This document shows, one piece after another, positions 27,559-35,444 of a DNA stretch of 64,000 nucleotides; positions within the stretch are counted from its first letter, which is position 1; each line of letters opens with the position of its first letter. Under the pieces are notes generated by a model, which saw only the letters and a list, made by a program, of their open reading frames with translations, was not told the origin of the DNA and searched no databases. The translations under genes and the position numbers were made by a program. Source of the DNA: Rothia sp. (in: high G+C Gram-positive bacteria) (GTDB taxonomy: Bacteria; Actinomycetota; Actinomycetes; Actinomycetales; Micrococcaceae); assembly GCA_030524105.1 (NCBI GenBank), contig JAUNHE010000002.1, forward strand, positions 248,001 to 312,000, in the 5' to 3' direction.

Positions 27559-27888
27559 TTAAAGTACCCTGGCCTGCTGGCCAGTCTCAGAAACAAGGGC
27601 CTGCCCCGCATCCAACCAGGCACCCATCCCGCCCAGGACATTAACAACATCAAAACCAGCATTCTGCAAATAGGCTACCGCCTTAAGCGAGCGCCCACCA
27701 GAACGGCAAATAATATAGACATCTTCATCTAAAGGAATCTCACCGTAACGTTCTGGCACCTGTCCCAGGGGAATATGCTGGGCGCCAGCAATATGACCGG
27801 CCTCCCACTCATTATCCTCCCGCACATCTAAGATCTTTGCCCCGGCAGGAATTTGATCCACCTCAACCTGTCGCAAATCGTCGTTCAT
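27559..27888 (-). CDS. Rhodanese-like domain protein
   Basis: Single-domain rhodanese of 109 residues, probably a persulfide carrier or thiosulfate sulfurtransferase. The active-site loop is ICRSGGRSLKA with the catalytic Cys. The entry motif ILDVREDNEWEAGHIAGAQHIPL and the C-terminal NVLGGMGAWLDAGQ are canonical. The ATG follows a GAGGA site. No signal peptide, so cytoplasmic. Divergent from the peptide transporter gene and co-directional with pyrE. Confidence 0.93.
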   Translation of the reverse strand: MNDDLRQVEVDQIPAGAKILDVREDNEWEAGHIAGAQHIPLGQVPERYGEIPLDEDVYIICRSGGRSLKAVAYLQNAGFDVVNVLGGMGAWLDAGQALVSETGQQARVL

Positions 27889-28098
27889 AGTTAGTCCTCT
27901 TCTCTTGGCAAAAGTCAGAATTTTATAGGGACAAGTTATATAGCTACTCTTCCACGGCTAAGCGCAAGGGGCAAATTTGCGGCACAATAGGGGCAGCCCG
28001 CCTGCGCCCCTTGCCAAACTTTTTCTTCTACAATCTAGGAACTACCTTTAAAACTGGCCTTTACCTGCCGGGACCCCACCGAGTTTAAGTGAGTTTGT

Positions 28099-29574
28099 AT
28101 GAGTTCTTTACCAGCCCAGCCCCCAAACCAGGCCCAGGAGAGCTCCACCGACAGATCCTTTTTTGGCCATCCTCGCATGCTGGCCAACCTCTTTGCTGTT
28201 GAAATGTGGGAGCGATTCTCTTACTACGGCATGCAAGCCATTATGCTCTACTACCTTTACTACTCCGTCGCCGACGGTGGGCTGGGCTTAGACAAGTCCG
28301 CAGCAACGGGCGTTATGGGTGCCTACGGCGGCATGGTCTACCTGCTGGCTATTCTTGGTGGTTTCTTAGGGGACCGGGTCCTGGGGCCGGAACGCACCCT
28401 GTTCTACTCCGCCATCACCATTATGCTAGGACACATTGCCTTAGCCCTCATCCCCGGTTTTACCGGTGTGGTTATTGGCCTAATACTCGTTGCTGTTGGC
28501 TCTGGCTGCCTTAAAACAAACTCTACGGTGCTGGTAGGTTCCCTCTACAGCAGATCCGATACCCGCCGTGACGGTGGCTTTACCATCTTCTACATGGGTG
28601 TTAATCTAGGTGCCTTTATTGGCCCCCTCCTAACCGGCTTTTTCCAGCAAAAATGGGGATTTCATCTTGGTTTTGGTTTAGCAGCCCTAGGCATGGCGCT
28701 GGGACTACTCCAGTACGGACTCACCCGCAAGCAGCTGCCCGAGTCGGTGCACCGGCTCTCCGATCCGCTCACCGCCCCAGAAAAACGTAACTATAGCCTG
28801 GCTGGCCTGGGGGTCTTGCTCCTGCTTCTTCCCTTGATCCTCACCAACCGTATTACCCCCGACAATCTTGATGTCTGGGTTATGAGCCTGATTAGCATCT
28901 TTGCCCTGCTGCTCTTTATTCTGCTACTCAGGTCCAAGAAAACCAGCAGCCAAGAACACTCCAGAGTGCTGGCTTTCATTCCCCTCTTTGTGGGTAATAC
29001 GGTGTTTTGGTCCCTCTTTCAACAGCAGTTTACGGTGCTGGCCATTTACTCCGATACCAGGGTCAACTGGAATATTGCCGGTACTGAATTCCCACATTCC
29101 TGGTTCCAGTCTATTAACCCGGTTTTTATTTTGACTTTTGGCGCCGTCTTTACCGCCCTATGGACCAAGCTGGGCCAGCGCCAGCCTAGCAGCCCCCAAA
29201 AATTTGCCCTTGCGCTCATGCTCATTGGCCTGGCCTTCCTTATCTTCCTCATCCAGGCCGGCAATACCAGCGTCAATATTTTGTGGCTGGTCCTGATCCT
29301 ATTTGTTTGCACCATGGGTGAGCTGATGATAGGCCCTCCGGGCCAGTCCCTTACCTCACAGTTAGCTCCGCAGGCCCACCGCGTCTATATGATGTCTCTC
29401 TACTTCTGCTCACTAGCCATGGGAACCGTCATAGCAGGCTGGTTGGCCAGCTTCTACTCCCTAGAGACAGAACAAACCTATTTCACCTCTCTAGGCTTTA
29501 CCGCTATTGCTGTAGGCCTGCTGCTCTTAGCCCTCAACAAGAGGATCCTTAAACTCATGGTGGGCGTCCGCTAG
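28099..29574 (+). CDS. POT/PTR family proton-dependent peptide transporter
   Basis: Proton-coupled di- and tripeptide importer of the major facilitator superfamily with about 14 hydrophobic segments. The ExxERFxYYG proton-coupling motif is present as EMWERFSYYG in helix 1. The family stretches GGFLGDRVLGPERT and FTIFYMGVNLGAFIGPLLTG follow, and the C-terminal half has GELMIGPPGQSLTSQLAPQ. Length 491 is normal. A hairpin follows the stop. Confidence 0.94.
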   Translation: MSSLPAQPPNQAQESSTDRSFFGHPRMLANLFAVEMWERFSYYGMQAIMLYYLYYSVADGGLGLDKSAATGVMGAYGGMVYLLAILGGFLGDRVLGPERTLFYSAITIMLGHIALALIPGFTGVVIGLILVAVGSGCLKTNSTVLVGSLYSRSDTRRDGGFTIFYMGVNLGAFIGPLLTGFFQQKWGFHLGFGLAALGMALGLLQYGLTRKQLPESVHRLSDPLTAPEKRNYSLAGLGVLLLLLPLILTNRITPDNLDVWVMSLISIFALLLFILLLRSKKTSSQEHSRVLAFIPLFVGNTVFWSLFQQQFTVLAIYSDTRVNWNIAGTEFPHSWFQSINPVFILTFGAVFTALWTKLGQRQPSSPQKFALALMLIGLAFLIFLIQAGNTSVNILWLVLILFVCTMGELMIGPPGQSLTSQLAPQAHRVYMMSLYFCSLAMGTVIAGWLASFYSLETEQTYFTSLGFTAIAVGLLLLALNKRILKLMVGVR

Positions 29575-29593
29575 ACAAACGGTCATAACTGCT

Positions 29594-29624
29594 GGCGGTA
29601 CTGCTGTAATAAGGCAGTGCCGCC
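29594..29624 (+). terminator. Hairpin after the POT transporter
   Basis: An 11-bp stem with one G-U pair (29594-29604 and 29614-29624, GGCGGTACTGC / GCAGTGCCGCC) lies 20 bp after the stop. No U-tract follows, so termination strength is uncertain. Confidence 0.5.
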
Positions 29625-29752
29625 GCTTACATTGTTAACCAGCATTGCCTCTGGTGACCTTATATAAAGTCTGCCTTGGCTTTGTCATAGGATTGGGCGT
29701 ACATTTTTTCCTTGATGTACCGGGGTGGGTTCGCTGCAAGAAGGACTCACCG

Positions 29753-30304
29753 ATGAAAGGAAAAATTGTGTCTCTTTATCTCGTAGAAATAAGGCCCCAT
29801 AGCCAGGCTTCAGCAGAAAATGCGGCCACCTTTATTGCCGACGCCCATAAAGCCTTAGAAGGTATTGAAGCGGAAGTTATTGAAACCCAGGTAACCTCAG
29901 ACTACGCCCTCATCTACGCCATTCTCGAAGCCGATAACCCGGCTATTTTTGCTGAATCCTACAAAGACACTTTTTTGGACCGTGCCCAGCTGGCAGGCCC
30001 GGACCCGGTTCGGCTAGTAGGAGCTGAGCTTGACGATATTAAAAAGCTTAAAAGCAAGGCAGAGTATTTGATTGAGTGGGATATTCCCGCTGAGATAAGC
30101 ATGGATCAGTATCTGGCCCGTAAAAAACAGAACGCCCCCAAATACGCCCAAGTTCCTGAAGTTTCCTTCTTACGCACCTACGTCAGAGAAGATACCGCCA
30201 AGTGCCTCTGCTTTTACGACGCCCCCGATGAGCAGGCCCTCCGGCGGGCTCGTGCCGCCGTTAACACCCCTATTGACAGAATCTTTAAACTCCAGCAGGA
30301 CTAG
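29753..30304 (+). CDS. DUF4242-type ferredoxin-like-fold protein
   Basis: Unknown function. The C-terminal half matches the DUF4242 pattern: SFLRTYVREDTAKCLCFYDAPDEQALRRARAAVNTPIDRI. The N-terminal half (KGKIVSLYLVEIRP...) reads like a second copy of the same alpha/beta fold, so the protein may be a tandem pseudo-dimer. The start is ATG 29753, which has an AAGAAGGA site; a TTG 36 codons earlier lacks one. It lies 70 bp upstream of the flavoprotein/ABC operon on the same strand and may belong to it. Related single-domain proteins have been described as nickel-binding, which cannot be confirmed here. Confidence 0.65.
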   Translation: MKGKIVSLYLVEIRPHSQASAENAATFIADAHKALEGIEAEVIETQVTSDYALIYAILEADNPAIFAESYKDTFLDRAQLAGPDPVRLVGAELDDIKKLKSKAEYLIEWDIPAEISMDQYLARKKQNAPKYAQVPEVSFLRTYVREDTAKCLCFYDAPDEQALRRARAAVNTPIDRIFKLQQD

Positions 30305-30376
30305 CCGGATCCCCAAGCTGACGCTGCCGCCAAGCCAGGGCTAGCAGCATCCCACTAACCTATGTGGAGAAAAATA

Positions 30377-31426
30377 ATGCCTACCTTTAGCCTAGAGCCC
30401 CTCCTGCCCTACCCGCAGCGCTCCTATCTGCTAGAACTCGCTAGCCGGCATGCGCAGGCAGTTGATGAGGACCGCTACTGCCCCTTAACCAGCCTCCAAG
30501 AACTTGCCGCAAGAGATCTGCTCATCCAAGGCCGGCAAGGCTCCCTGCTGCCCCAGGCTGCCCTAATTTTTGATCTTGCCAGCAAATGTATGGCCACAGC
30601 CTTTAGCCTGTGGGCGCACCGGGCCTGCATTACCTTTTTTGATACCGTCGGCAAAGACCTCCCCACCGGGCTAACCCAAGCCAGCATCAGCGGGAGCACC
30701 GCCATGGCCCAGGCTTTTAAGGATGCGTCCGGTTTGGGCAGTATCCAGGTGCGGGCCCAGTCAGTTGCTGGGGGCCTTAAGCTGAACGGTTCTATTTCCT
30801 GGGCCTCAAACCTCTACCCTGACGGGGTGATCGTACTGCCCGTTATATTAGAAACAGCCCAGGGTAGCAGCCAAAAATACGTTGTCAGCACCAGGGTAGG
30901 TAGGGCCGGCTTAACCGTCAAACCCCTTAAGGGTTTGCTTGCCCTCAACGCCACCCAGTCAGGCTCCCTCACCTTTAAAGACCTTATAGTTCCAGAGGCT
31001 GATATTCTTACCAGCGACCTACCCAGCTTTTTAGCCAGCATCCGAAGCCCCTTCCTCCTTTTACAGTCCTCCTTCTGCCTAGGTTTAACCGCCGCCTCCT
31101 TGGAGGCAAGCAGCCAGCAGCTACAGGGAGGAGAAAAAGTCTTTACAGCGGACTTTGAGCGCATCAGCCAGGACTACCATCGGCTACGCCAGCAGCTTAT
31201 CAGCCTGGCTGAGCAGCCAGAATCAGCCCATAAAAACCAACTTCTTCAGCTGCGACACGGCCTCTCCCAGCTTGCTATAGCAGCAACACACTTAGAGCTT
31301 GCTGTCTTTGGCGGTAGGGCTTACTCCCAGCGGTCTGCCTCTAACCGTAGGCTACGTGAATCGCTCTTTTTACCTGTCCAGTCCCCCACCGAAGGCCATC
31401 TCAGGCAAGACCTGGCTCTAAGCTAG
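30377..31426 (+). CDS. Acyl-CoA-dehydrogenase-like flavoprotein (sulfur/organic-substrate operon type)
   Basis: FAD- or FMN-dependent enzyme of the acyl-CoA dehydrogenase fold, about 349 residues. The C-terminal hallmark RESLFLPVQSPTEGHLRQDLAL corresponds to the family's FxPVQxPTE ending. The middle-domain pattern (GLKLNGSISWASNLYPDG, then SGSLTFKDLIVPEADIL) fits substrate and flavin binding. Such proteins often sit with SsuABC/TauABC-like transporters and act as monooxygenases on sulfur compounds rather than on acyl-CoA. The ATG at 30377 is preferred because GGAGA lies six bases upstream; ATG 30362 is in frame but lacks a site. The ABC genes follow after 22 bp. Confidence 0.78.
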   Translation: MPTFSLEPLLPYPQRSYLLELASRHAQAVDEDRYCPLTSLQELAARDLLIQGRQGSLLPQAALIFDLASKCMATAFSLWAHRACITFFDTVGKDLPTGLTQASISGSTAMAQAFKDASGLGSIQVRAQSVAGGLKLNGSISWASNLYPDGVIVLPVILETAQGSSQKYVVSTRVGRAGLTVKPLKGLLALNATQSGSLTFKDLIVPEADILTSDLPSFLASIRSPFLLLQSSFCLGLTAASLEASSQQLQGGEKVFTADFERISQDYHRLRQQLISLAEQPESAHKNQLLQLRHGLSQLAIAATHLELAVFGGRAYSQRSASNRRLRESLFLPVQSPTEGHLRQDLALS

Positions 31427-31448
31427 CAGTAAGGATGTGCAATAGACA

Positions 31449-32192
31449 ATGAGTAGCTTACTGACCGTCAGCGAGGCCCACAAAACCTACCCCGGAGCCA
31501 CAGAACCTACCCTAGCCGGGGTTAACCTGGACTTAAAGGCCGGAGAGGCCTTTGTGATTCTAGGCCAAACCGGTTCAGGAAAATCCACCCTGCTGCGGGC
31601 AGTAGCAGGCTTGGAAGACTTAGACTCTGGCAGCATCCAGGTGGCCCCCAAAAGTAGGCTCGCCCTGGTTTTCCAAGAACCAGCCCTCTTTCCCTGGTGC
31701 AGTGTGCAAGAAAATATTGCCCTGGGTACCGGCTACCGGCGCAACAAAAACTCCCGTGACCGGGCCTACCTAAGCCAGCTTATTGACCGGTTGGGCCTGG
31801 CAGGATTAGAGAACCGTTCTGTCCAAGAACTATCTGGTGGTCAAGCCCAACGGGTTGCCATCGGCAGGGCCCTGGCTATCCGGCCCTCCCTGCTACTCTT
31901 AGACGAGCCTTTTTCTGCCCTGGATCCAGCTACCCGCAGCGAACTACAGGTTTGGTTACGTAGCCTGATCGACCAGCTTAAACTGACGCTACTCATGGTC
32001 TCCCACGACGTTCAAGAAGCCCTCACTCTGGCCGACAGGATCGGCTACTTTCAGGCCGGGGCTGGTTTTACCCGCTACTGGCGGCCGGCCCAGGATCAGG
32101 TCAGCGAACGTGAGATCCTCAGCTACTACCGGCAAAATCGCAAGAAAAGCTCAGATTCCAGGCCCGCAGTTAAAGAATTGTCCTATGTCTAA
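31449..32192 (+). CDS. ABC transporter ATP-binding protein, nitrate/sulfonate/taurine type
   Basis: ATPase of an SsuB/TauB/NrtD-like importer. Walker A is GQTGSGKST, the signature is LSGGQAQRVAIGRAL, Walker B is LLLLDEPFSALDP and the switch is MVSHDVQEA. The family-typical FQEPALFPWCSVQENI Q-loop is present. The stop overlaps the start of the binding-protein gene as ATGTCTAA. Length 247 is usual. Substrate is not determined. Confidence 0.93.
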   Translation: MSSLLTVSEAHKTYPGATEPTLAGVNLDLKAGEAFVILGQTGSGKSTLLRAVAGLEDLDSGSIQVAPKSRLALVFQEPALFPWCSVQENIALGTGYRRNKNSRDRAYLSQLIDRLGLAGLENRSVQELSGGQAQRVAIGRALAIRPSLLLLDEPFSALDPATRSELQVWLRSLIDQLKLTLLMVSHDVQEALTLADRIGYFQAGAGFTRYWRPAQDQVSEREILSYYRQNRKKSSDSRPAVKELSYV

Positions 32193-33363
32193 ACTTCCCT
32201 CCCGCCGCGCCGCCTTAGGCCTGGGCTTAGGCGGCTGCGCCCTAGCCGGATCGGGCATAACAGCCCAGCTACTGGGTCGAGCCGCAGGCGCTAAAGCCCA
32301 AGCCAGCAGGGTATCCGGCCCCTTACGTATCGGCTACCTGCCCATTACTGATGCCACTGCCCTGGTGCTGGCCCAGGCAAAAGGCTTCTACCGGGAGCAG
32401 GGGGTGCAGGTCGGCCAGGCGGTCATGTTTCGTTCCTGGGCTTCACTCACCGAAGCTTTTGTTTCTGGAACGGTTGATGTTATCCACCTGCTCATGCCGA
32501 TGGCCATCTACCTCAAATATAAGCTTCAGGTCCCGGCGCAGATTGTAGCCTGGAACCATGTGAACGGCTCCGCCCTCACCCTGGCCCCGCATCTTAAAGA
32601 AACCTCAGAGCTAGCGGGCAAGACCTTGGCTATACCTGCCTGGTTTTCGGTGCACAATATTCTCTTACAAAAACTTTTACGCTCAGCCGGCCTCACCCCC
32701 GTAATCCGCAGGCAGCCCAGGGCAGAACAGGGAGAAACCGGCCTTATTGTTATGTCTCCCTCAGATATGATCCCTGCCTTAGCTAACGCAACAATTGCAG
32801 GTTTTGCGGTAGCGGATCCTTTTAACGCTGCCGCCTACCTACAGCAGGTGGGCAGAATCCACCGTTTTATGGGCGATATCTGGCGTCAGCATGCCTGCTG
32901 TGTAACCGTCATCCACTCCAGCCTCTACGAAAGCTCCCCCCAGACAGCACAAAAACTTGTTAACGCCCTGGTCCAGGCCCAAAATTACGGCCGGCAAAAC
33001 CGAGTAGAGAGCGCTAAAATTCTTGCCAGCAACTACCTACCCCAAAAAGAGTCCCTGATCCTTCGAGCCCTCACCGACCATGGACAAGACCACCCTCAGG
33101 CCCTGCACCACCCCAGTTGGCGGGGGCAGCTACTGGATTTCCAACCCTACCCCTATCCCAGCTACACCCAGGAGCTTGTCAGCAGCATGCAAGAGACCCT
33201 GGTTGATGCACCAACAGGCTTTCTGAGCCAGCTTGACCCTGGCGGGGTACATGCGGACCTAGTCAACCAAGATCTGGTAAAAACCGCCCTCAAGAACCAG
33301 GGCGGCCTGAGCATCTTTGGGCAAAACAGTTACCTGCGGAGGGAAGAAATTGCAGCCTCATAA
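32185..33363 (+). CDS. ABC transporter substrate-binding protein, NMT1/SsuA-like, with Tat-type signal
   Basis: Periplasmic-type binding protein of the NMT1/SsuA family, 392 residues. The N terminus SRRAALGLGLGGCALAGSGI is a twin-arginine-like export signal with a Cys that might act as a lipobox. Mature sequence begins PLRIGYLPITDATALVLAQAKGFYREQGVQV, the classic family start. The ATG 32185 overlaps the upstream stop; a longer frame to 32110 lies inside the ATPase gene and is not used. The C-terminal tail of about 130 residues is longer than in many SsuA proteins. It delivers an unknown substrate, perhaps a sulfonate, nitrate or pyrimidine. Confidence 0.85.
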   Translation: MSKLPSRRAALGLGLGGCALAGSGITAQLLGRAAGAKAQASRVSGPLRIGYLPITDATALVLAQAKGFYREQGVQVGQAVMFRSWASLTEAFVSGTVDVIHLLMPMAIYLKYKLQVPAQIVAWNHVNGSALTLAPHLKETSELAGKTLAIPAWFSVHNILLQKLLRSAGLTPVIRRQPRAEQGETGLIVMSPSDMIPALANATIAGFAVADPFNAAAYLQQVGRIHRFMGDIWRQHACCVTVIHSSLYESSPQTAQKLVNALVQAQNYGRQNRVESAKILASNYLPQKESLILRALTDHGQDHPQALHHPSWRGQLLDFQPYPYPSYTQELVSSMQETLVDAPTGFLSQLDPGGVHADLVNQDLVKTALKNQGGLSIFGQNSYLRREEIAAS

Positions 33364-34120
33364 AAACCCAAAAAAGCTGGGTGGGGCCAAGGACAGCTCC
33401 TTCTTCTTAGGTCTGCTCGGTAGCCTAGTTGCCCTCTTTCTCTGGTGGGTTTTTACCAATGCTGCTAGCGCAAACACCCTCTTTGCCTCCTTTAGCCCAG
33501 CAAGAATCCCAGCTGCTTTTGCCAGCCTGCTCCAAAGAGGTGTGCTCTTATCTGATGCCCTGATCAGCCTCTATAGACTTTTAGCGGGCCTAACCATAGC
33601 AATCCTGCTGGGCCTGCCCTTGGGTCTTGTTCTTGGCCTAAAAGGCTGCACTGAGCAGCTGAGCGCCCCGCTGATACAGTTTTTTCGCATGGTCTCCCCA
33701 CTTTCTTGGGCGCCCATTGCCGTTGCCCTTTTTGGGGTTGGTTCGGCACCGGTTATTTTTTTGCTAGCCATAGCGGCAATCTGGCCTATTACCTTTAATA
33801 CGCTCTCGGGAGTAAAGGCCCTGAACCCTCAGCATCTTCAGGTAGCTCAAACGCTGGGGGCCAGCCGAACAGAAATCATCAAAACTGTGGTGATCCCCAG
33901 TATCAGACCCTACGTTCTCTCAGGAATCCGGCTGGCCTTAGGTATTGCCTGGGTAATTATTGTCCCAGCAGAAATGCTGGGGGTCTCTTCCGGGCTGGGC
34001 TACGAAATTCTTAACGCCAGAGACAGGCTAGCCTACGACGAGATGCTAGCGGTTATCCTCCTGATTGGTCTGCTAGGTATCTGCCTAGACTGGTTGGCCC
34101 AGAAACTCCTCTCTTCCTAG
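33350..34120 (+). CDS. ABC transporter permease, SsuC/TauC type
   Basis: Permease with about six helices. The EAA loop is VAQTLGASRTEIIKTVVIPSIRP and IAWVIIVPAEMLGVSSGLGY is characteristic of the SsuC/NrtB family. The start is probably TTG 33350, which has a GGAGGGA site at 33338-33344; the frame opens further upstream inside the binding-protein gene. The start overlaps the upstream stop by 14 bp. It is the last gene of the operon and converges with mnhG. Confidence 0.88.
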   Translation: MQPHKNPKKLGGAKDSSFFLGLLGSLVALFLWWVFTNAASANTLFASFSPARIPAAFASLLQRGVLLSDALISLYRLLAGLTIAILLGLPLGLVLGLKGCTEQLSAPLIQFFRMVSPLSWAPIAVALFGVGSAPVIFLLAIAAIWPITFNTLSGVKALNPQHLQVAQTLGASRTEIIKTVVIPSIRPYVLSGIRLALGIAWVIIVPAEMLGVSSGLGYEILNARDRLAYDEMLAVILLIGLLGICLDWLAQKLLSS

Positions 34121-34122
34121 GG

Positions 34123-34150
34123 GATTAACCCGGCCGGTAATGGGCTAATC
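34123..34150. terminator. Possible bidirectional hairpin between convergent operons
   Basis: GATTAACCC (34123-34131) and GGGCTAATC (34142-34150) pair over eight of nine positions across the gap between the ABC permease and mnhG. There is no U-tract, so support is weak. Confidence 0.35.
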
Positions 34151-34486
34151 GGCTGCCTCAATAACGGTGCGTAAGTCGTCGTGTTCCAAGTCTTCTGCCC
34201 GAAAATGCTTGTTCCGGTAACCGGATCGACCCAACATATGGGCAGAAATAGGAATGGTAAGCAGCTGCATCAAAAGGGCAATGAGTAAAACCGGGGCCAG
34301 AGCCCAGTCTCTGCTGTGTAAACCCAACCCTAAAAGCAGGAGCATGAGCCCAAAGACCTGCGGTTTAGTACCGGCGTGCAGGCGGGAAAGTAGATCCGGA
34401 AAACGCACCAGGCCGATCGCTGCCCCCAGGGACATTAAGGAACCTAAGACAAGGCAGAGCCCGGTCAGCACATCAAGTAGGCTCAT
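34145..34486 (-). CDS. mnhG: Mrp/Mnh antiporter subunit G
   Basis: Small subunit with three hydrophobic helices in the multisubunit Na+(K+)/H+ antiporter. The family sequence GLVRFPDLLSRLHAGTKPQVFGLMLLLLGL is clear. It is the last gene of the operon, overlapping mnhF by 4 bp. Length 113 is standard. Confidence 0.92.
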   Translation of the reverse strand: MSLLDVLTGLCLVLGSLMSLGAAIGLVRFPDLLSRLHAGTKPQVFGLMLLLLGLGLHSRDWALAPVLLIALLMQLLTIPISAHMLGRSGYRNKHFRAEDLEHDDLRTVIEAAD

Positions 34487-34860
34487 AAGTTTGCCCCCTT
34501 CTTTGCTTTCTTGCGCAGGGTATTTTTTGCCGCTACCCCCGAGCCAGTCCCCTTTTTCCGAGAGGTCAATTTCTTCCGTTGCGGCTTGGATTTTTTCTCA
34601 TCCGAAGGAGAGTTATCAGCGTATCTGGCTACCGTCACCGATCCCACAAACCCAACCATAGAAAGTGCCAGTAAAACCAGCACAAAATAGTAGGTGTCCC
34701 GGGCTACCATAATGAGGCAAAGGGCAGCAACTAGAATAGCCAAAAGGACGTCGATAGCCAGCACCCTGTCAAGCAGGGTGGGCCCAAGCAAAACCCGGTA
34801 GAGGGTGGCAAAAGCCGCGATAGTCAGCAGAATCCCGCTTATCCAAATAAAGACAGTCAC
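34483..34860 (-). CDS. mnhF: Mrp/Mnh antiporter subunit F with basic C-terminal tail
   Basis: Three-helix subunit F: LLGPTLLDRVLAIDVLLA is the conserved segment with its PxxxDRV signature. Residues 1-85 match the usual subunit. The last 35-40 residues are an added Lys/Arg-rich tail (SKPQRKKLTSRKKGTG and beyond), unusual for this small protein, facing perhaps the cytoplasm. GTG start at 34860 overlaps mnhE by 4 bp. Confidence 0.9.
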   Translation of the reverse strand: MTVFIWISGILLTIAAFATLYRVLLGPTLLDRVLAIDVLLAILVAALCLIMVARDTYYFVLVLLALSMVGFVGSVTVARYADNSPSDEKKSKPQRKKLTSRKKGTGSGVAAKNTLRKKAKKGANL

Positions 34861-35444
34861 AACTTTTCCCCCTGTTTTAGCTCCTCTGGATTCTGCTTTT
34901 GCTGCCCTAACATGCGGACTTCTTCCCGAGAACCAACCGCCTGCAGGATCATGGCCTCAATCCGGTGTGCCTGGGCCCGAAACCGTGCCGCCTGCGCCTC
35001 TGTTGAAACATTGATGACATGAAAGTAAAGAATAGAATTAGCCCGGTCTACCTCTACCACAACAGATCCCGGAATAAGAGACATAGCGTGTGAGACCGCC
35101 GTTAACCACAGGTCTGATCGGGTACGCAGCTGCACGTGGAGTACCGAATTATGCAAAGGTGGCCTGAAGGTGCAAGCCACCCAGAAAAGTTCCAGGCTAG
35201 CTACTGCAACTTGCCCCAAAAAGTAGCAGATAAAGGTGCAGGCGTACCAGGGGTTAAAACGATCCGATAGGTAAAGGGTGGGCAGCCTAAAAATGAGCAG
35301 CACAGCGCCAGCCAAAATACTGGCAAAGACCAGGTTGGCCAGGCTGAAATCCTGCCAGAGGGCACACCAAACAAAAACCAGCCAGAGCATGGACAGCAGG
35401 CTATGGACCAGCCCCTGCCGAGATAGTTTACGCACAAACTTCAT
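34857..35444 (-). CDS. mnhE: Mrp/Mnh antiporter subunit E
   Basis: Subunit E with two or three N-terminal hydrophobic helices and a soluble C-terminal part. The family core is ALVASLELFWV-like, here VASLELFWVACTFRPPLHNSVLHVQLRTRSD, followed by AVSHAMSLIPGSVVVEVD. Length 195 is slightly above the usual 160-170 through a Gln/Glu-rich C-terminal tail. Start overlaps none, adjoining mnhD by one base. Confidence 0.92.
   Translation of the reverse strand: MKFVRKLSRQGLVHSLLSMLWLVFVWCALWQDFSLANLVFASILAGAVLLIFRLPTLYLSDRFNPWYACTFICYFLGQVAVASLELFWVACTFRPPLHNSVLHVQLRTRSDLWLTAVSHAMSLIPGSVVVEVDRANSILYFHVINVSTEAQAARFRAQAHRIEAMILQAVGSREEVRMLGQQKQNPEELKQGEKL

Noticed and set aside
29645..29752. Upstream extension of the DUF4242 gene starting at TTG 29645
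   Set aside because: It has no ribosome site, adds an unrelated hydrophobic segment and ignores a good site at ATG 29753.
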